From Sanghuangporus weigelae (lineage: Eukaryota; Basidiomycota; Agaricomycetes; Hymenochaetales; Hymenochaetaceae), in contig CP137318.1 in NCBI GenBank assembly GCA_033182465.1, positions 2,542,001 to 2,606,000 on the forward strand: DNA of 64,000 nucleotides. The letters run 5' to 3'. The translations under genes and the position numbers were made by a program. The notes under the pieces are model-generated. The model was not told the origin of the DNA and did no database searches. It saw only the letters and a program-made list of their open reading frames with translations. Every line of letters starts with the position of its first letter. The stretch's first letter is position 1. Positions 9,121 to 21,455 of this stretch are shown in pieces.

Positions 9121-12100
9121 ATGGCGCTCAAAAAGAAAGGCATTTCCCTCCTCAACGCCTTCGCATGCACAACAAGAAGACACTATGCCTCGCACTCCAA
9201 GCACTTTCGTCACCACCTCCCAAGCAACCTCTCTCGCACTCTCACTCGCCAAGCAGCACTCGACATTCACCCCGAAGTCCTCTCTGCCCTCTCCTCATCC
9301 TCGCGCAAACCCGTCGTAGCTCTCGAAACCGCGATAGTGACCAACGGCATGCCTCCTCCCACAAACCTCAAAATCGCTCTGAAGCTCGAGCAGATCATAC
9401 GCGAACAGGGTGCGGTGCCTGCTACGATCGGGATCGTTGGCGGACGTGTTAAGATCGGCTTGACGAGGGAGGAGTTGGAGAGGCTCGCGGATACGGAGGG
9501 GAATAAGAAGCTCGTTAAGGTATGTATGCTTTGTGCTCAAGCTTATTCGGTGAAGTGCTGTATTCACATTGTACTATGTGAAAGGTGTCGAGAAGAGATA
9601 TTGGACCTATTATCAGCCAGAAGCTGGATGGAGGGACTACAATATGCGGAACCCTCATTTTTGCGCACTTGGCTGGCATCAGAGTCTTTGCTACAGGAGG
9701 GTTCGTTAAACTGTATCTAAAACGGGCATTTGGCTGACTATGAATCCTGGTCATCATCAGCCTTGGAGGTGTACATCGAGGCGGACAAGATAGTGAGTCG
9801 TTCATGTTATTGATGAATGAATGCTCTTACAATGATCTTTAGCTATGGACGTCTCTGCCGACTTGCATGAACTTACGAGATGTCCCGTCGGCGTCGTATC
9901 TTGCGGTGTAAAGTCTATCTTGGATATCGGAAGGTAAGAGTTCTACCTTTGCATTCGGATTGGATGTGTATTCAAACTCGACCGGCCAGAACACTGGAAT
10001 ATCTTGTGGGTTACTTGGTCCTATCATCCTGCGGATATCGGTATTCAAGTCGCTCCAGGAGACTCTTGGCGTCCCAGTCGTAACATACGGAAACACTTAC
10101 AATTTCCCAGCTTTCTTTTGCGGACAAAGTGATTTCAACGTATGTGATTTTCGTTATTCTTATGACTGTGAAATCGACCGCAGTATTCGTGCAGACTTCA
10201 TGGAAGGTCAACGATCCTCGAGCTGCAGCAGAGATTCTTGGTAAGATCTGGATCCTCTTCATCAGTAAACCTCCTTAATTCTCGTATTCCGCATGCTCAG
10301 ATGCTCAGGCGCGGCTGGGATTGCAAAACGGCACGTTATTCGCAGCGCCTATGCCCGAACAGTTCGCTACCCAAGGCGCGGAGGTAAAAGCGGCTGTTGA
10401 CCAGGCAATACGTGATTCTGAAGAAAACGGCATGAGTAAGAAAGGGAAGGAGGTCACGCCCTGGCTTCTCGCTCGTGTCCTTGAGCTGACTGGAGGCAAA
10501 TCATTGGAGAATAGTATGAGTTTCCTTATGCGTTTCCTGTCTGAAGGGTTTAACTGATAGATTGAATGCAGATGTAGCGCTTATTGAGAATACGGCAGTT
10601 ATTGGTCAGTCCTTCGTTATCCTTGGTTCCAACTTTTTCTAATCGTGACGATCTTACTTGCACTCTGGATATAGGTGGACAAATCGCTGTGGAGCTCGCA
10701 AAACTGGAACAGGAGCGACAGGAAGACTCGAGTGACAAAGTAGGTCTTTTTTATAATCCAGAGCAAGTCGGGTGGGACATGTTTTGATCATATTGATACT
10801 TTCAGCTTGGACGCTCGACAATTTCAGCGCAATCCTCGATCAGAGACACCAGCAATTCTTACGAAACCTCACAAAATCAGTCTTCCTTGCAAGATTGGAG
10901 TACCGAGACGACTTCAGAACCAAAGGTGACTAGACCTGAACTCATCAACTATGCATAGGCATGAAATATCTGATGGACAAGAATAGGCACCTCCCAAGCT
11001 CATTGTAATAGGCGCTGCAGCAGTCGACGTCACCGGGCGCGTTTCTCGCGGTCTAGTGCAAGTAATTTCGCAGACGACGGCACCTGGAACAGTCGTCCTA
11101 ACAGTCGGAGGTGTCGCGCGAAACATGGCCGAAGCAGCGCACCGAGTGCTTTCTGCAGGACCTGGTGCACAGCCTGATGCTACGTTGCTTGTCTCTCCTA
11201 TTGGCCGCAAGGACGAATTCTCTTCGTTCATAGTTGATGAGCATGATCTACTTGGTATGCGGCATGATGGTTTACTGAGGACTTCGGAACATAGAACGGC
11301 GGTGTGTGATATGGTGCTTGATGCTTCTGGAGCACTCGTGGGCGGCGTAGCGGACATGGACATCATTCGCAATGTACCTGAGAGCGCTGTAAGATATTCA
11401 TTTTCATTCAATCACCAAGCTTTGAGCCGATTGTATCGTAGGTTTTGGACCGAATTCGCGATGAAAACCCGGCGTTGGTCGTCATGGACGGTAATCTGTC
11501 GCAAACGACAATTTCGTCCATCTTGAAATATTGCTGGAGCCACTCAAACCCGATTCCTTGTAAGTGATACGTATCTTTATGAAATCATTAGTGGCTGATA
11601 TTCTGAACGTATGATAGCATTCTTGTAAGTGACTTCTTAAAAGAAGCGGCAGACGACATCTAATTCTAACAATCTAGCGAACCGACATCGATCTCGAAAT
11701 CTAGCTCAATTCTCCCAGGAATCCTCGAACAACTAGTTACAAACGACAGAGCCACAGTAGAGTCGCCGGTCACATATGCCGCGCCCAACACGCTCGAACT
11801 AGCGCACATGTATCGCGAGGCTAACTCAGAAACGCGCGGCATGATCAATCACCGTGTATGGTGGGAAGTTTTACACAATTTCAACCTCGGTTCGCAGTGG
11901 CGCTTGGACCTCGAGACTCTTGCAAAACGGCCTGCGTGTCCAACGAAAGAAAAGGGAGATTTATCGTTCCTCACCCGCGACGGAATCGCTCAGATGGCCA
12001 TTAATCTCCTTCCGTTCTTCCAAAATCTAGTCATCAAGTGCGGTGATAAAGGCGTCGTTGTCGTGATGCGTATTTCCGGAGAGGATGTTATAAATTCACC

Positions 12101-12413
12101 GTGGGCGCTCGAGCATAGTAATCCTGTGAAGGGTTACATCGTCGCGAAGGGCCTGCATGGGAAGGAGATTGTTGTCCTGAAACACTTCCCGGCTATCCCT
12201 GTCGAGCCTGAGGAAGTCGTGAGCGTGACCGGTGCAGGAGACTCGCTTGCTGGTGCACTCTGTGCATCGCTTGTCAAAGACCCGAATATCTTCCAGACTC
12301 CCGAGAAGTTAGACGCAGCGATCCACCACGCTCAGAGGGCAGCTGTCCTATCCTTACATAGTGTACGCGCGATCTCGCCTTTGCTCGGAGAGGAATTAGC
12401 AAAGGCGCAATGA
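9121..12413 (+). CDS. Bifunctional pseudouridine-5'-phosphate glycosidase / PfkB-type pseudouridine kinase
   Basis: One gene encodes both steps of pseudouridine breakdown: phosphorylation by a PfkB kinase (PsuK) and cleavage to uracil and ribose 5-phosphate by PsuG. The N-terminal half carries PsuG motifs: [96 protein letters not shown] and [14 protein letters not shown]. The C-terminal half is a PfkB kinase: [40 protein letters not shown] and the anion-hole signature [14 protein letters not shown]. The first 45 residues are rich in Arg, Ser and His without acidic residues, consistent with a mitochondrial presequence. About ten short introns interrupt it. Its stop lies 20 bp from the stop of the convergent IRC3 gene. 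Confidence 0.9.
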
Positions 12414-12433
12414 CGTCGATGAATAACGAATAA

Positions 12434-15117
12434 TCAGGCTCGAGACACTTGATACTGGAGAGGATGATCTTCGGCATGCAGTGGACCGACAGTTACGTGC
12501 TCTCTAGCTCTTCGAAGTCTTTCTTTCTCTTCCGTCCGCGCTTGCTTAAGCTCAAGGCTAAGTTTTTGCTTCATTTTTTTGTCATAACGGCCCTATGCAA
12601 GTCAAATCAACTTGATTAGCAACAATACTCTTTGTTTCGTACACGGGAATTAAAATTTTCACTTTTGCGCCATGTTTGAGCCTGGTCATCAAGTTTGCCG
12701 CTTGACCCTTGGATAGAGATTCAATATCAACGGCTTTGCCTGTAGTCTCATCCTGGGTCTGGGACTTGTTAAGCCACTTTGATAGCGCCGCTTTTTGGCT
12801 TTCGGATGCCGGCTGTCTTCGCCACTTTGCCATTCGGTAAAGTCTGAGTAAAATTAACGCCGATGAGAATAAAACGTCAGCGTTTCCGACAGCATAAGAG
12901 ACGTACCCAAGGGCTAGATTTCCACGAGTTACCTTAGAAGTTGCGTACTTATCACATCCGCGGATCGCCTCGTCCAGAGTTCTCGCTGTCAAAATTTGCC
13001 GGGGCCTTCTAAACCGTGCCTTTCTAAAAGGACTCTTTAATAACTCCCATTCTGGTATTGGTTGGACATAGTATGCGTAAAGCATTCGTTCGCCTAACGG
13101 AGTGATGAGTACGGAAGTCGGCACACAAAACACAAAGGAAGATACCATCGCTATCCACGTCAGGTTCAATCTTGATGTAGCCTTTCCCCATGCATTCTAA
13201 GACATAGATGTCTCCTCCACATCCTACCCAACCAAATCGAGAGATATTGAAGATATGCGGGGCACCAGAGCCGTCTTGCACGAGGTCGAATGGATTGTCG
13301 TAATCGATGTATGTAACAGATGTAGGGTCCGGTATATCGTCACTATCGAAGCTCCGGGTGCTTGTGTCGTCTTCGTCGACCTCTTCAGCATCACTGTCTT
13401 CGAACAACCTTGCTGCGCGCTCCTCGAGATCTTCTGGGGCCTCATCTGTAGAAGTGGATGAGGGCATAATTCAATCGAAGGCATAAGGTTTGCTTTCTGA
13501 CCTTCTATAATCTCGTCCGGACTCAAACCAAATAGTGTGGGTGTGGATACAATTCCAGGTACTCGGCTCGTGCTGTCGACAAAGTCAATGATGTGACAGT
13601 CTTCTTTTCCTGTTTGCGGTGATAATCTCATCCCTCTGCCAATCTGCATGATGGTGAGTCGCGCGTATAAATTTAATCATGAATGCCTTACCATCTGAGC
13701 GAAGACATTTCTTGACCGGGTTGGTTTTGCGACAATAACACAGTCGATATTTGGTATGTCCGCTCCTTCGGTAAGGATCCCTGCGCAGTGTAAGAATAAT
13801 GAAAATCTTTGCAAAATACTTTAAGAAGCGACTGACCGACGTTCAATAGCACTGGATATTCGCCAGCCTTGAAAGCATCAATTAATACGTTCCTCTCTTT
13901 CGATGGTGTTCCAGCGTAGACATAACGCGCATCAATGCCAGCTTGTCGGAAATTATCCGTAAGCTCTCTCAAATGATCAAGGTTGACGCAGAACACCAGC
14001 GTTGATCGTCGGCTTGCTGCAGAGCCTATACTTGAGTGTAATTTGCAACGACAGAAAATACCAACTTACAGGCTTTATCTAGCCAGCTGGAGACAACAAG
14101 CCTATTGACCGCCGCCGTGTTAATGACATGAGCCAGGCTTGTAGGATTGAACTCTCCAGAACGACTATTGATAGTAACGTCGCTGAGATGCAAGTTGGCT
14201 TTGACCGACGTGAAGCGCACATTACAAAGCCTATGGCAGCATTTATTAATGAGCATATGTTATAAAAAGCAAAAAGTTTCCAAACCATTGCTCTTTTATC
14301 ATTTCCAAGAAATCTCGATGGTACACGATGCGTTGAAAGACTGAGCTAAGTGCAAGGCCATCGTGTCGACTAAACGTTGCTGAGAACCCGACTATCGGTA
14401 TCAAATGAGGAAGATTTGGAGGCTCAAAGTCTACGTCAGGATGGCGAACATTTGGATCGAAGTGAGCAAGGATCTTGCGATAGCTAAATTCTACGTTATT
14501 TGATGCAGTGCATGCTCATGAACCAGTAAACATACGAAGGAGCTGCTGCGTGATGAGCCTCGTCAACTATGATGCACTTCAGTCTTCTTGGATCGAATTT
14601 AGCGAGCCTGACGTCTCTAAGGAGACTCTGGTACGTTGCAATGGTTCTGAGAGACGATATCAGTAACCTATACTAGATGAAGGACAAGGCAGAAGACTCA
14701 CACATCGGCCAAACCAGTCGCCTTATACTTCGTTCCCTGGTCTATCTCTACACTTAGGTCAGGAAACATCCTGTTGACTTGTTCCGCCGACTGTCTTGCA
14801 AGTTCAGCACTATTCACGATGATCAACGCTCGTTTTGCATCAGGATTTTGCTTGGGAGGCTGAAGCATCGAGATAAGTGACACAAAGATGGTCGTCTTTC
14901 CCGAGCCGGTTGGAAGAGAGATGCCAATCCGGGTTGTGTCCCTCTCGTGTAGCGTGTCGAGGCATGTCTGTAGGCACGTTTCTTGGTATGGACGAAGTTG
15001 GACCCCACTAGGCAAATGGGGCGCAGCAGACGAGAAACACCGAGCGCTACAAGATTGCACGCGTAATAGTAGATAGAATCGCGACCTAATGACAATACAT
15101 CGAAACAAAGAGAGCAT
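12434..15117 (-). CDS. IRC3: Mitochondrial DEAH-type ATP-dependent helicase, IRC3-like
   Basis: A superfamily 2 helicase for mitochondrial DNA maintenance. The N-terminus ([21 protein letters not shown]) is basic and hydrophobic, like a presequence. Motifs in order: [13 protein letters not shown], Walker [31 protein letters not shown], the DEAH box in [84 protein letters not shown]. The C-terminal part carries [20 protein letters not shown] and then a Lys/Arg-rich final exon ending PLQYQVSRA. The last intron, starting after LKHGAK, is inferred from the frame and from family resemblance. An acidic insertion (about 13350-13460) separates the helicase core from the C-terminal domain. Confidence 0.87.
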
Positions 15118-15431
15118 CCGATGACAAGTTGTGATTGTGTCCGGTGTTCAGAGTCAGTGCTCGTTGCTCGTTGCTCAAAATAGTGACATCTCATCTGCCA
15201 GTGCCGCGACAAATCACAAACAGAACACAACAACGACAATCAAGATTATTCACGAAAAATCAAGCAGCAGCACAGTACATTGAGCAGGATTAACTTGTAC
15301 AACGATGCAAAATAAGTAAACAGAAACGAGAATCACAGCCATCTAATATTAGTCACAAAACTAAGGAACGGAGGTCCACACCCAAATGAGAAAGATGGAA
15401 CGTACCTGCTGCACCAAACTCATCGTTGACA
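15118..15431. other. Gap between IRC3 start and NudC stop
   Basis: Both flanking genes are on the minus strand, so this AT-rich stretch should hold the IRC3 promoter and the NudC 3' untranslated region. I see no further gene. Confidence 0.35.
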
Positions 15432-16344
15432 TTACGAAATCTTGGCCTTTGAGAAATCCATTTCAGGATGAGCCGCTTTGAACTTCTCGAGCATCTAAAC
15501 AGACGAGACATTTAAAAAGAAAGAAAATAATTCAAAGATATTCTTACCGCCATCTTCTTTTGCTCATCGGAAGTGGGTAGGCCCAGTTGCTAGATGCCAT
15601 ATATTATTTGGTGTTCCATCATTCAAACTGAATTCATACCTTCTGTTGATTGTCATACTTAAAAAGCCTTTTCAGTCCGGAAGCTTCTGGAAAGTCACAA
15701 TTACTCACCATCATCTTTTCCACCATGGCTCTAGGAAGCAAGTATAAAAGACTGAGATAAGTATTCAACGGTCGATGGAACTATTTACCTTGTTTCACCA
15801 TCCAGGTCGCTAAGCTTGCTATTCTCCGGTACAATTTTCTTTGTATCGATTTTCGGATGATGAGTGAGCACGTTCTCCCACCAAGTCATGTTGTTGAGTT
15901 TCTCCAGATGGATAAAGACTCTTTCTTGGTCTTCTGTCGAATTCGCACTGCATAAGGCTCATTGTATGCGCAATTATCGAAGTCGAATAGAAGTACCGAG
16001 AGTCCAGGTGCTATCCTCAACCTTGATCTCTTCACAGAGCTCACCGTCCATGATGGGCTCTCGACCTTTAAGGCCTACAGTGAGTTTCTTCTTTCCAATA
16101 ACGACGTTCAAATCTCTGGCTCGCGTGCCCTTTGGGACAGGCACAGTAATATCAACATCTCCAAGTTGTTGTTGCCATCGATAGGGAAGAGCTATATTTT
16201 GTGATGAATGTCATGTCGACGATAACTTAAATCACCAGAATTTGAGCACGAACCTGCTTGTTCCGCCTCTTCTCTTTCCCTTTCGGCCTGTTCTTTGGCT
16301 TCTCTTTCTTCTTTAGTAATTTTTTCCTCTTCTGAGTCTGACAT
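15432..16344 (-). CDS. NUDC: Nuclear distribution protein NudC (CS/p23 domain)
   Basis: A co-chaperone-like protein that stabilises dynein-regulatory proteins such as LIS1 (NudF). The N-terminus, [20 protein letters not shown], is a charged helix. The CS domain follows: [58 protein letters not shown], then [18 protein letters not shown] across an intron. The C-terminus has the NudC-type [20 protein letters not shown] and the final [13 protein letters not shown]. Estimated length is about 185-190 residues, typical of fungal NudC. The gene has about six small exons, so no single open frame shows it. It diverges from the SUMO ligase gene with 186 bp between starts. Confidence 0.9.
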
Positions 16345-16530
16345 GTTTAATAGAAATCTTCCGAGCAACGATTCTTAAGTAGCTGATGAGAGACGATGGT
16401 AAGTTCGAAAAGATAATTAAATCACGATCACCTTGGTGAGATTGTTTTGCTTAGTCAGCAATGACTTAGCCACACTAAGTTACCCATGGCCGCATCAGCA
16501 TGAAGACGCGGTCCTAGCTGGTTGCGCACC

Positions 16531-19244
16531 ATGGCCTCTTCAAGTCGACAAGACGATGCTGCTTGGTCTGACTTCGATGTATGCAAATTCTCATCTCCGA
16601 TAGTGTATCGTCCGCTGACCAGAATTCGCCCTTCAGAATTTTCGGCACAGTGTCAAGTCGAATACGGTAGACAGACTGAAACAGATCATCACTGGTCTAG
16701 CTGAAGAGAACGGCGTTTCTATCTCGAAATCTGGAAAGAAGCAGGAGCTCATTGAAAAAATCGTTAATGAGCTGGATAGATATCGTTATTCTCGACAAGT
16801 CGAAAATTGGACTCGCGCACGGGCGGTGTTGAATCAGGTTCGAACGTCGGGAATGTATGTCTGCGTTCCACTCATCTTAACGTCTATTTCTATCTATCCT
16901 CATGCGACTCTCTTATGTATCTCGAACTATCCAGGTATACTAGTTCTGGAGCCAATCAAACTTTTACTGCAAATCATAATTTTTCGTTCAGTAACGCGCA
17001 TGGTTCCGCATATGTGCCTCCACGGCCTGCGACGAGCAACTTCCACGCGGTTAATAACGTAGGCTCGAACTCAATAGGCCGGTTTGACCCATACGCTCCT
17101 CCTCGAAGGCTTCAGGCCCCAGGAATGTCAGCGTTGTCTCCAGTAAAGTCGAGTGAGCCGTACAGCATTGTTACTTCTGTTCACTGGCTGATGTAAAGCT
17201 AGGCCCGCCGGGAGTTTCGGTACCAGTACGTTTCAAAGCATCCCCATTTTACAGGACCGAACAAGCTGTTTCGTCCGTTGTTGAATGCCCTGGTAACATC
17301 TATATTTGCGCTAAAAAATCATATGTCTTACACATGCACAGAGTCAACGGGAACAATGGATAGGAGGAGCCAGGCTTTAATATTTTCGCTCTCTCAAGAA
17401 CATATCAATAAGCTTTCCATGCCAGAGTCTGTATTGACGTTGTCCTCGCCTCATCACTGATTTATTCACGCATTCGTAGCTCGAGATATCAGCTTCGGCT
17501 TTACTGCACTACCAACACTTTCTACTCTCCTCTATCTGGCTTTCGATCAAGCACGTCACTTTGTCCAATCGAATTTCCTGTAACATGCGAAGTTCGTGTG
17601 AACAACACACCCTTAACGGCCAATCTGAAAGGAATCAAGAAAAAACCTGGCACTGCACCTCCCGCGGATATCAGCAAATTAGTACGGATGGCTCCTGGTC
17701 ACCAGAACAGAATTGAGATGATCTACGTGAACAGTCAGCAAAATACGGCACCCAAGGTACATACTCGCCCTTTGCATCGTCCGTACTCCGAGTTTGATTA
17801 TTCTTAGAAATACTACCTCGTCGTATTCCTCATAGAAGCGACGAGTGTGGAGCAACTCGTAGATCGTCTGAGGAAGGGCAAGTTCCGCTCTGCCGAAGAA
17901 ATCAAAGCCCAAAGTTTGTCACGCGTTTTTATTGTAAGGCGTCGATTCTGACGTCTTTTTTAAGTGGTAAGGTCTGCAATTGAGGACGATGACATCGTAG
18001 TAGGGAAACAGAAGATGACACTTAAATGCCCAGTAAGGCTCTTAGTCGAATTGGCTTTGCGACAGTAACTGACCAAGTGTTCTAGCTGAGTTACACACGG
18101 ATAACCATACCTAGTCGCTCGGCGAAATGCGTACATTCTCAATGCTTTGATGCTGTCTCGTGGTACTCCGTTATGGAGCAGACAACGACTTGGTTATGTC
18201 CTGTTTGTGAGAAGGTCTTAAATCCAGAAGAACTTATTGTCGACGGGTGCGTGTCCTTGTGTGTTCCTTTTCAATAAGACATCTAAATAAATAAATAAAC
18301 CGTTCAAATGCAGATACTTTGAGAGTATTCTCCTGCAAACACCAGAAAGCATCGAGGAGGTGGAAGTGGAACCTGATGGCGAATGGCATACGAGCGATGA
18401 TAAGCTGGGATCAAAAGCCTGGATGGACGCGCATGGCCATAAAAATGCGGAGAAAACGTTGTCGGTTCCAAAGCCAAAGTCCAATAGCCAGGTTCAGCTT
18501 TCATCATCGCCGCAAACGAAGTCCGACTCAGCAAATCAGTCATCAGCATCACAGATATTGGGCGATGTCGTCGTTCTTGATTCTGACTCAGAAAATGAAG
18601 ATGAGACTCGGGTCAAGAGGGAGTTATCACCAGCATATTCTTCCCCTATATCCGTCAACACAACTAGAAATGGATCGATGACTGTTCAAGCTAAGGCGAC
18701 ATCTTCTGCTGTGATAGACTTGACGCTAGACTCGGACGATGAGGAACCTGCTCCCGCCGCACCTGTCAGCATCCCCAAACGCAAAGCTCCCGAAGTTTCC
18801 GACGTGCACGAGGATGTCTCACAGAAAAAGAGTCGCGTAGATGAGTTAGCTATCCCGATGCAAGGCGGAGAGAAGTTGAACAACGGTTACGTCAACAGAT
18901 CCTCCTCGGTATCTTCTGGACCAGAAGTCCACTCTCCGTTTCCCGGCCTGACATTACCTCTCCCGCGGCAGATGTCGAGTTCCTCTGTGGGGAGTGCCCA
19001 TCATCATACGCCGCCGGCTGCCAATTCTCCGCCTCCTTTCTATTACCATCAGCCACACGCTCCACCTATTCCACCTCAGAATCCGCGTCGATTTATTCCG
19101 AGTCCGTACAGTTATCAGCAGCCACCTGCGACGAATGGTTCCGGAGTGCCGTACAACGGCGCGGACGCATCTCGACAAGGCTCGACAACATACAATCCGT
19201 ATCTGTCTCGACCGAATGGGGCTGCAGGATCGAGATGGCCGTAG
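16531..19244 (+). CDS. SIZ/PIAS-type E3 SUMO-protein ligase
   Basis: The domains match a SIZ/PIAS ligase. A SAP-like N-terminal DNA-binding helix pair (DRLKQIITGLAEENGVSISK, SGKKQELIEKIV) is followed by a Pro/Asn-rich linker. A PINIT domain follows (EVRVNNTPLTANLKGIKKKP, KYYLVVFLIEATSVEQLV), then an SP-RING finger: LKCPLSYTRITIPSRSAKCV, HSQCFDAVSW, TTTWLCPVCEKVLNPEELIV. The zinc residues Cys, Cys-x-His, Cys and Cys-Pro-x-Cys are visible. Two SUMO-interacting motifs lie downstream, VVVLDSDSENED and AVIDLTLDSDDEE. A long Ser/Pro/His-rich tail ends SRPNGAAGSRWP. The chosen ATG at 16531 (MASSSRQDDAAW) is the first in the frame. Several exons around 17200-17600 are assigned by frame and are less certain. 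Confidence 0.85.
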
Positions 19245-19631
19245 ACTGAGCAAGGGTAATGATGGTGAAGCTAGTGTTGTATTTGCTTTCGCGTTTCTTT
19301 TCTCTCTTGTCGGAATTATTTTCTTAGACAGTACTTATTCTACGGCTCATACATATGATTACTGGAATCAATTTTTACGCTTGTCCCGCAGATGTGCCCA
19401 TATATGGGGAAATAGAATGAGGATTGAATGCGATTGGTGGACTCGGAGAGCCAGCGGACCAGTGAGAGAGCTTTACTTTTTCGGGCCGAGCGGAGTTTCA
19501 AAATGGTCCAACCCCGGTTTTTTCCGGTTAGTGTACAAAAAGTTGGATCAAGAGCCTTGTCGCCTCTCTCTCTTGTACTACAACCTCCACTCAATCTTCA
19601 TCTTCATCTTCTCCCTCTATCGTCCATCACA
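19245..19631. promoter_or_regulatory. Promoter region of the ADP/ATP carrier gene
   Basis: A 387-bp gap between two plus-strand genes. The last ~60 bp before the carrier ATG are pyrimidine-rich, typical of the transcription start region of strongly expressed fungal genes. An open frame crossing the ligase 3' end and this region has no protein-like content. Confidence 0.4.
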
Positions 19632-21111
19632 ATGGCCGAGGTAAAAAAGGCAAAGTCTGCTAAGGATTTCGCGAGTATGTTTATAATTTCTTCTCCTTTT
19701 TGTCCATCTTTTGGCCGCGTTTTCCGTATCTTCATGATGCTGACCTGGCACCCTCCTTTCGTCTAGCCGACTTCCTTATGGGAGGTGTCTCTGCGGTAAG
19801 GATTTTTCGATGCTCATTCTGGCACATAGCATTGAAATCTGCGTATTCAGGCGGTTGCAAAGACGGCTGCTGCTCCCATTGAGCGTATCAAAGTCAGTTT
19901 ACTTTTTCTTACTTTTGCAACGTTCGTATCGACACTCATACGCAACATTTTTTAGCTTCTCATTCAGAATCAGGTTTGTGAGCATTGCTAGATCTGGTTG
20001 TCTCTCGCTCACGCGACCGTCGTGTCTCCTCGTAGGATGAGATGGTAAGGCATACTACGTCATCTGTGCCAGCACTCTTCCTTACATCCGTTTTAGATTA
20101 AGCAAGGTCGTCTTGCGTCCCCGTACAAGGGCATCTCTGACTGTTTCGCCCGTACCTATCGCGATGAGGGTGTTTTGTCATTATGGCGCGGTAACACGGC
20201 CAATGTCATTCGTTACTTCCCGACCCAGGCTTTGAACTTCGCCTTCAGTCAGTAATCTCGCCGGCTTCTCGGCGATATTCATATTTACAGTCTATTGTAG
20301 AGGACTACTTCAAGTCACTATTCGGCTTCAGGAAAAGTGAAGGATACTGGAAGTGGTTTGCTGGCAACGTCGCTTCTGGTGGAGCCGCTGGTGCTACGTC
20401 TCTTCTCTTTGTTTACTCTCTCGACTATGCTCGTACGCGTCTGGCAAACGATGCCAAGTCGGCAAAGGGTGGAGGACAGCGCCAATTCAACGGTCTAGTT
20501 GATGTGTACAAAAAGACTCTTCAGTCTGATGGTATGGCCGGTCTTTACCGTGGTTTCGTCCCGTCGGTAGTCGGCATCATCGTCTATCGTGGTCTTTACT
20601 TCGGTATCTACGATTCGATCAGTAAGTCTATGCCGCTTTTTGGGCCTCTGAGTCTAGGTCTAATTTGCCTCCAGAGCCGGTCGTTCTTGTTGGCCCACTT
20701 GAGGGTTCCTTCCTTGCGTCCTTCGGTCTTGGTTGGGGTGTCACGATTGGTGCTGGCCTTGCTTCCTATCCTCTGGACACTATTCGGTACGCTCATGTCC
20801 TGCCTCATTGTCATTTCTTACTGATTATATCGGTTTCAGTCGTCGTATGATGATGACATCCGGTGGTGGCGTTCACTACAAGTCTATGTTCGACTGCGGT
20901 TCGCAGATCATCAAGAAGGAGGGTACAATGTCGCTATTCAAGGGTGCGGGTGCCAACATTCTTCGTGGTGTTGCCGGTGCTGGTGTATTGGCTCTCTACG
21001 ACAAGGCCCAGGAGATCATGTTCGGCAAGGTCTACTCTGGAGGTACGTATGGCACTTGATATTCTTATGCAAAATACCCAATGATCTTGTTACGCCCTAG
21101 GCTCTGGTTAA
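19632..21111 (+). CDS. Mitochondrial ADP/ATP carrier (adenine nucleotide translocase)
   Basis: The inner-membrane exchanger of cytosolic ADP for matrix ATP. The start [20 protein letters not shown] joins three short exons. The three mitochondrial-carrier repeats are visible. Repeat 1: [18 protein letters not shown]. Repeat 2: [20 protein letters not shown]. Repeat 3: [20 protein letters not shown], which holds the diagnostic RRRMMM signature of ADP/ATP carriers. Other matches are [40 protein letters not shown] and [20 protein letters not shown]. The last intron (GTACGT to CCCTAG) leads to a tiny final exon encoding only GSG and stop. About 310 residues, normal for the family. At least seven introns, several in the first 600 bp. 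Confidence 0.96.
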
Positions 21112-21455
21112 AGTACCTACTACTGTTAGAGGATACGTATGTTTCTCTGCTTTGCTTAGATTCCCTACGACTATTACACGTATTCTTTGCTATTATTACC
21201 ATCTTTATATCCCGCTTCGACAGGGAATCTGTGTTCATGTCGGACAGCAAAAATGTTGCATAGACAATGCATTGTGTGGGCTGATTGACTAGCAGATCCG
21301 GCATCGTAAGGAGGTTTTCAACGACTGGTCCCAGCCCGATTGGTGCTTCACTACAAATCTGAGATTAAGATAGTACTAAACTACTCTGAATTACTTCACG
21401 AGAAGCAGGAATTACAAGAAAAGGACCTATCGACTCGAAGTTCAGCACGGAATCG
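21112..21455. other. Convergent 3' gap between ADP/ATP carrier and BRCT-Myb gene
   Basis: A 344-bp region with AT-rich stretches; it presumably holds the 3' untranslated regions of the two convergent genes. No gene seen. Confidence 0.35.

Noticed and set aside
18994-19644. 216-residue plus-strand frame over the 3' end of the SUMO ligase
   Set aside because: It overlaps the ligase coding tail in another frame and runs on into the carrier promoter; composition is Arg/His/Leu-rich noise.
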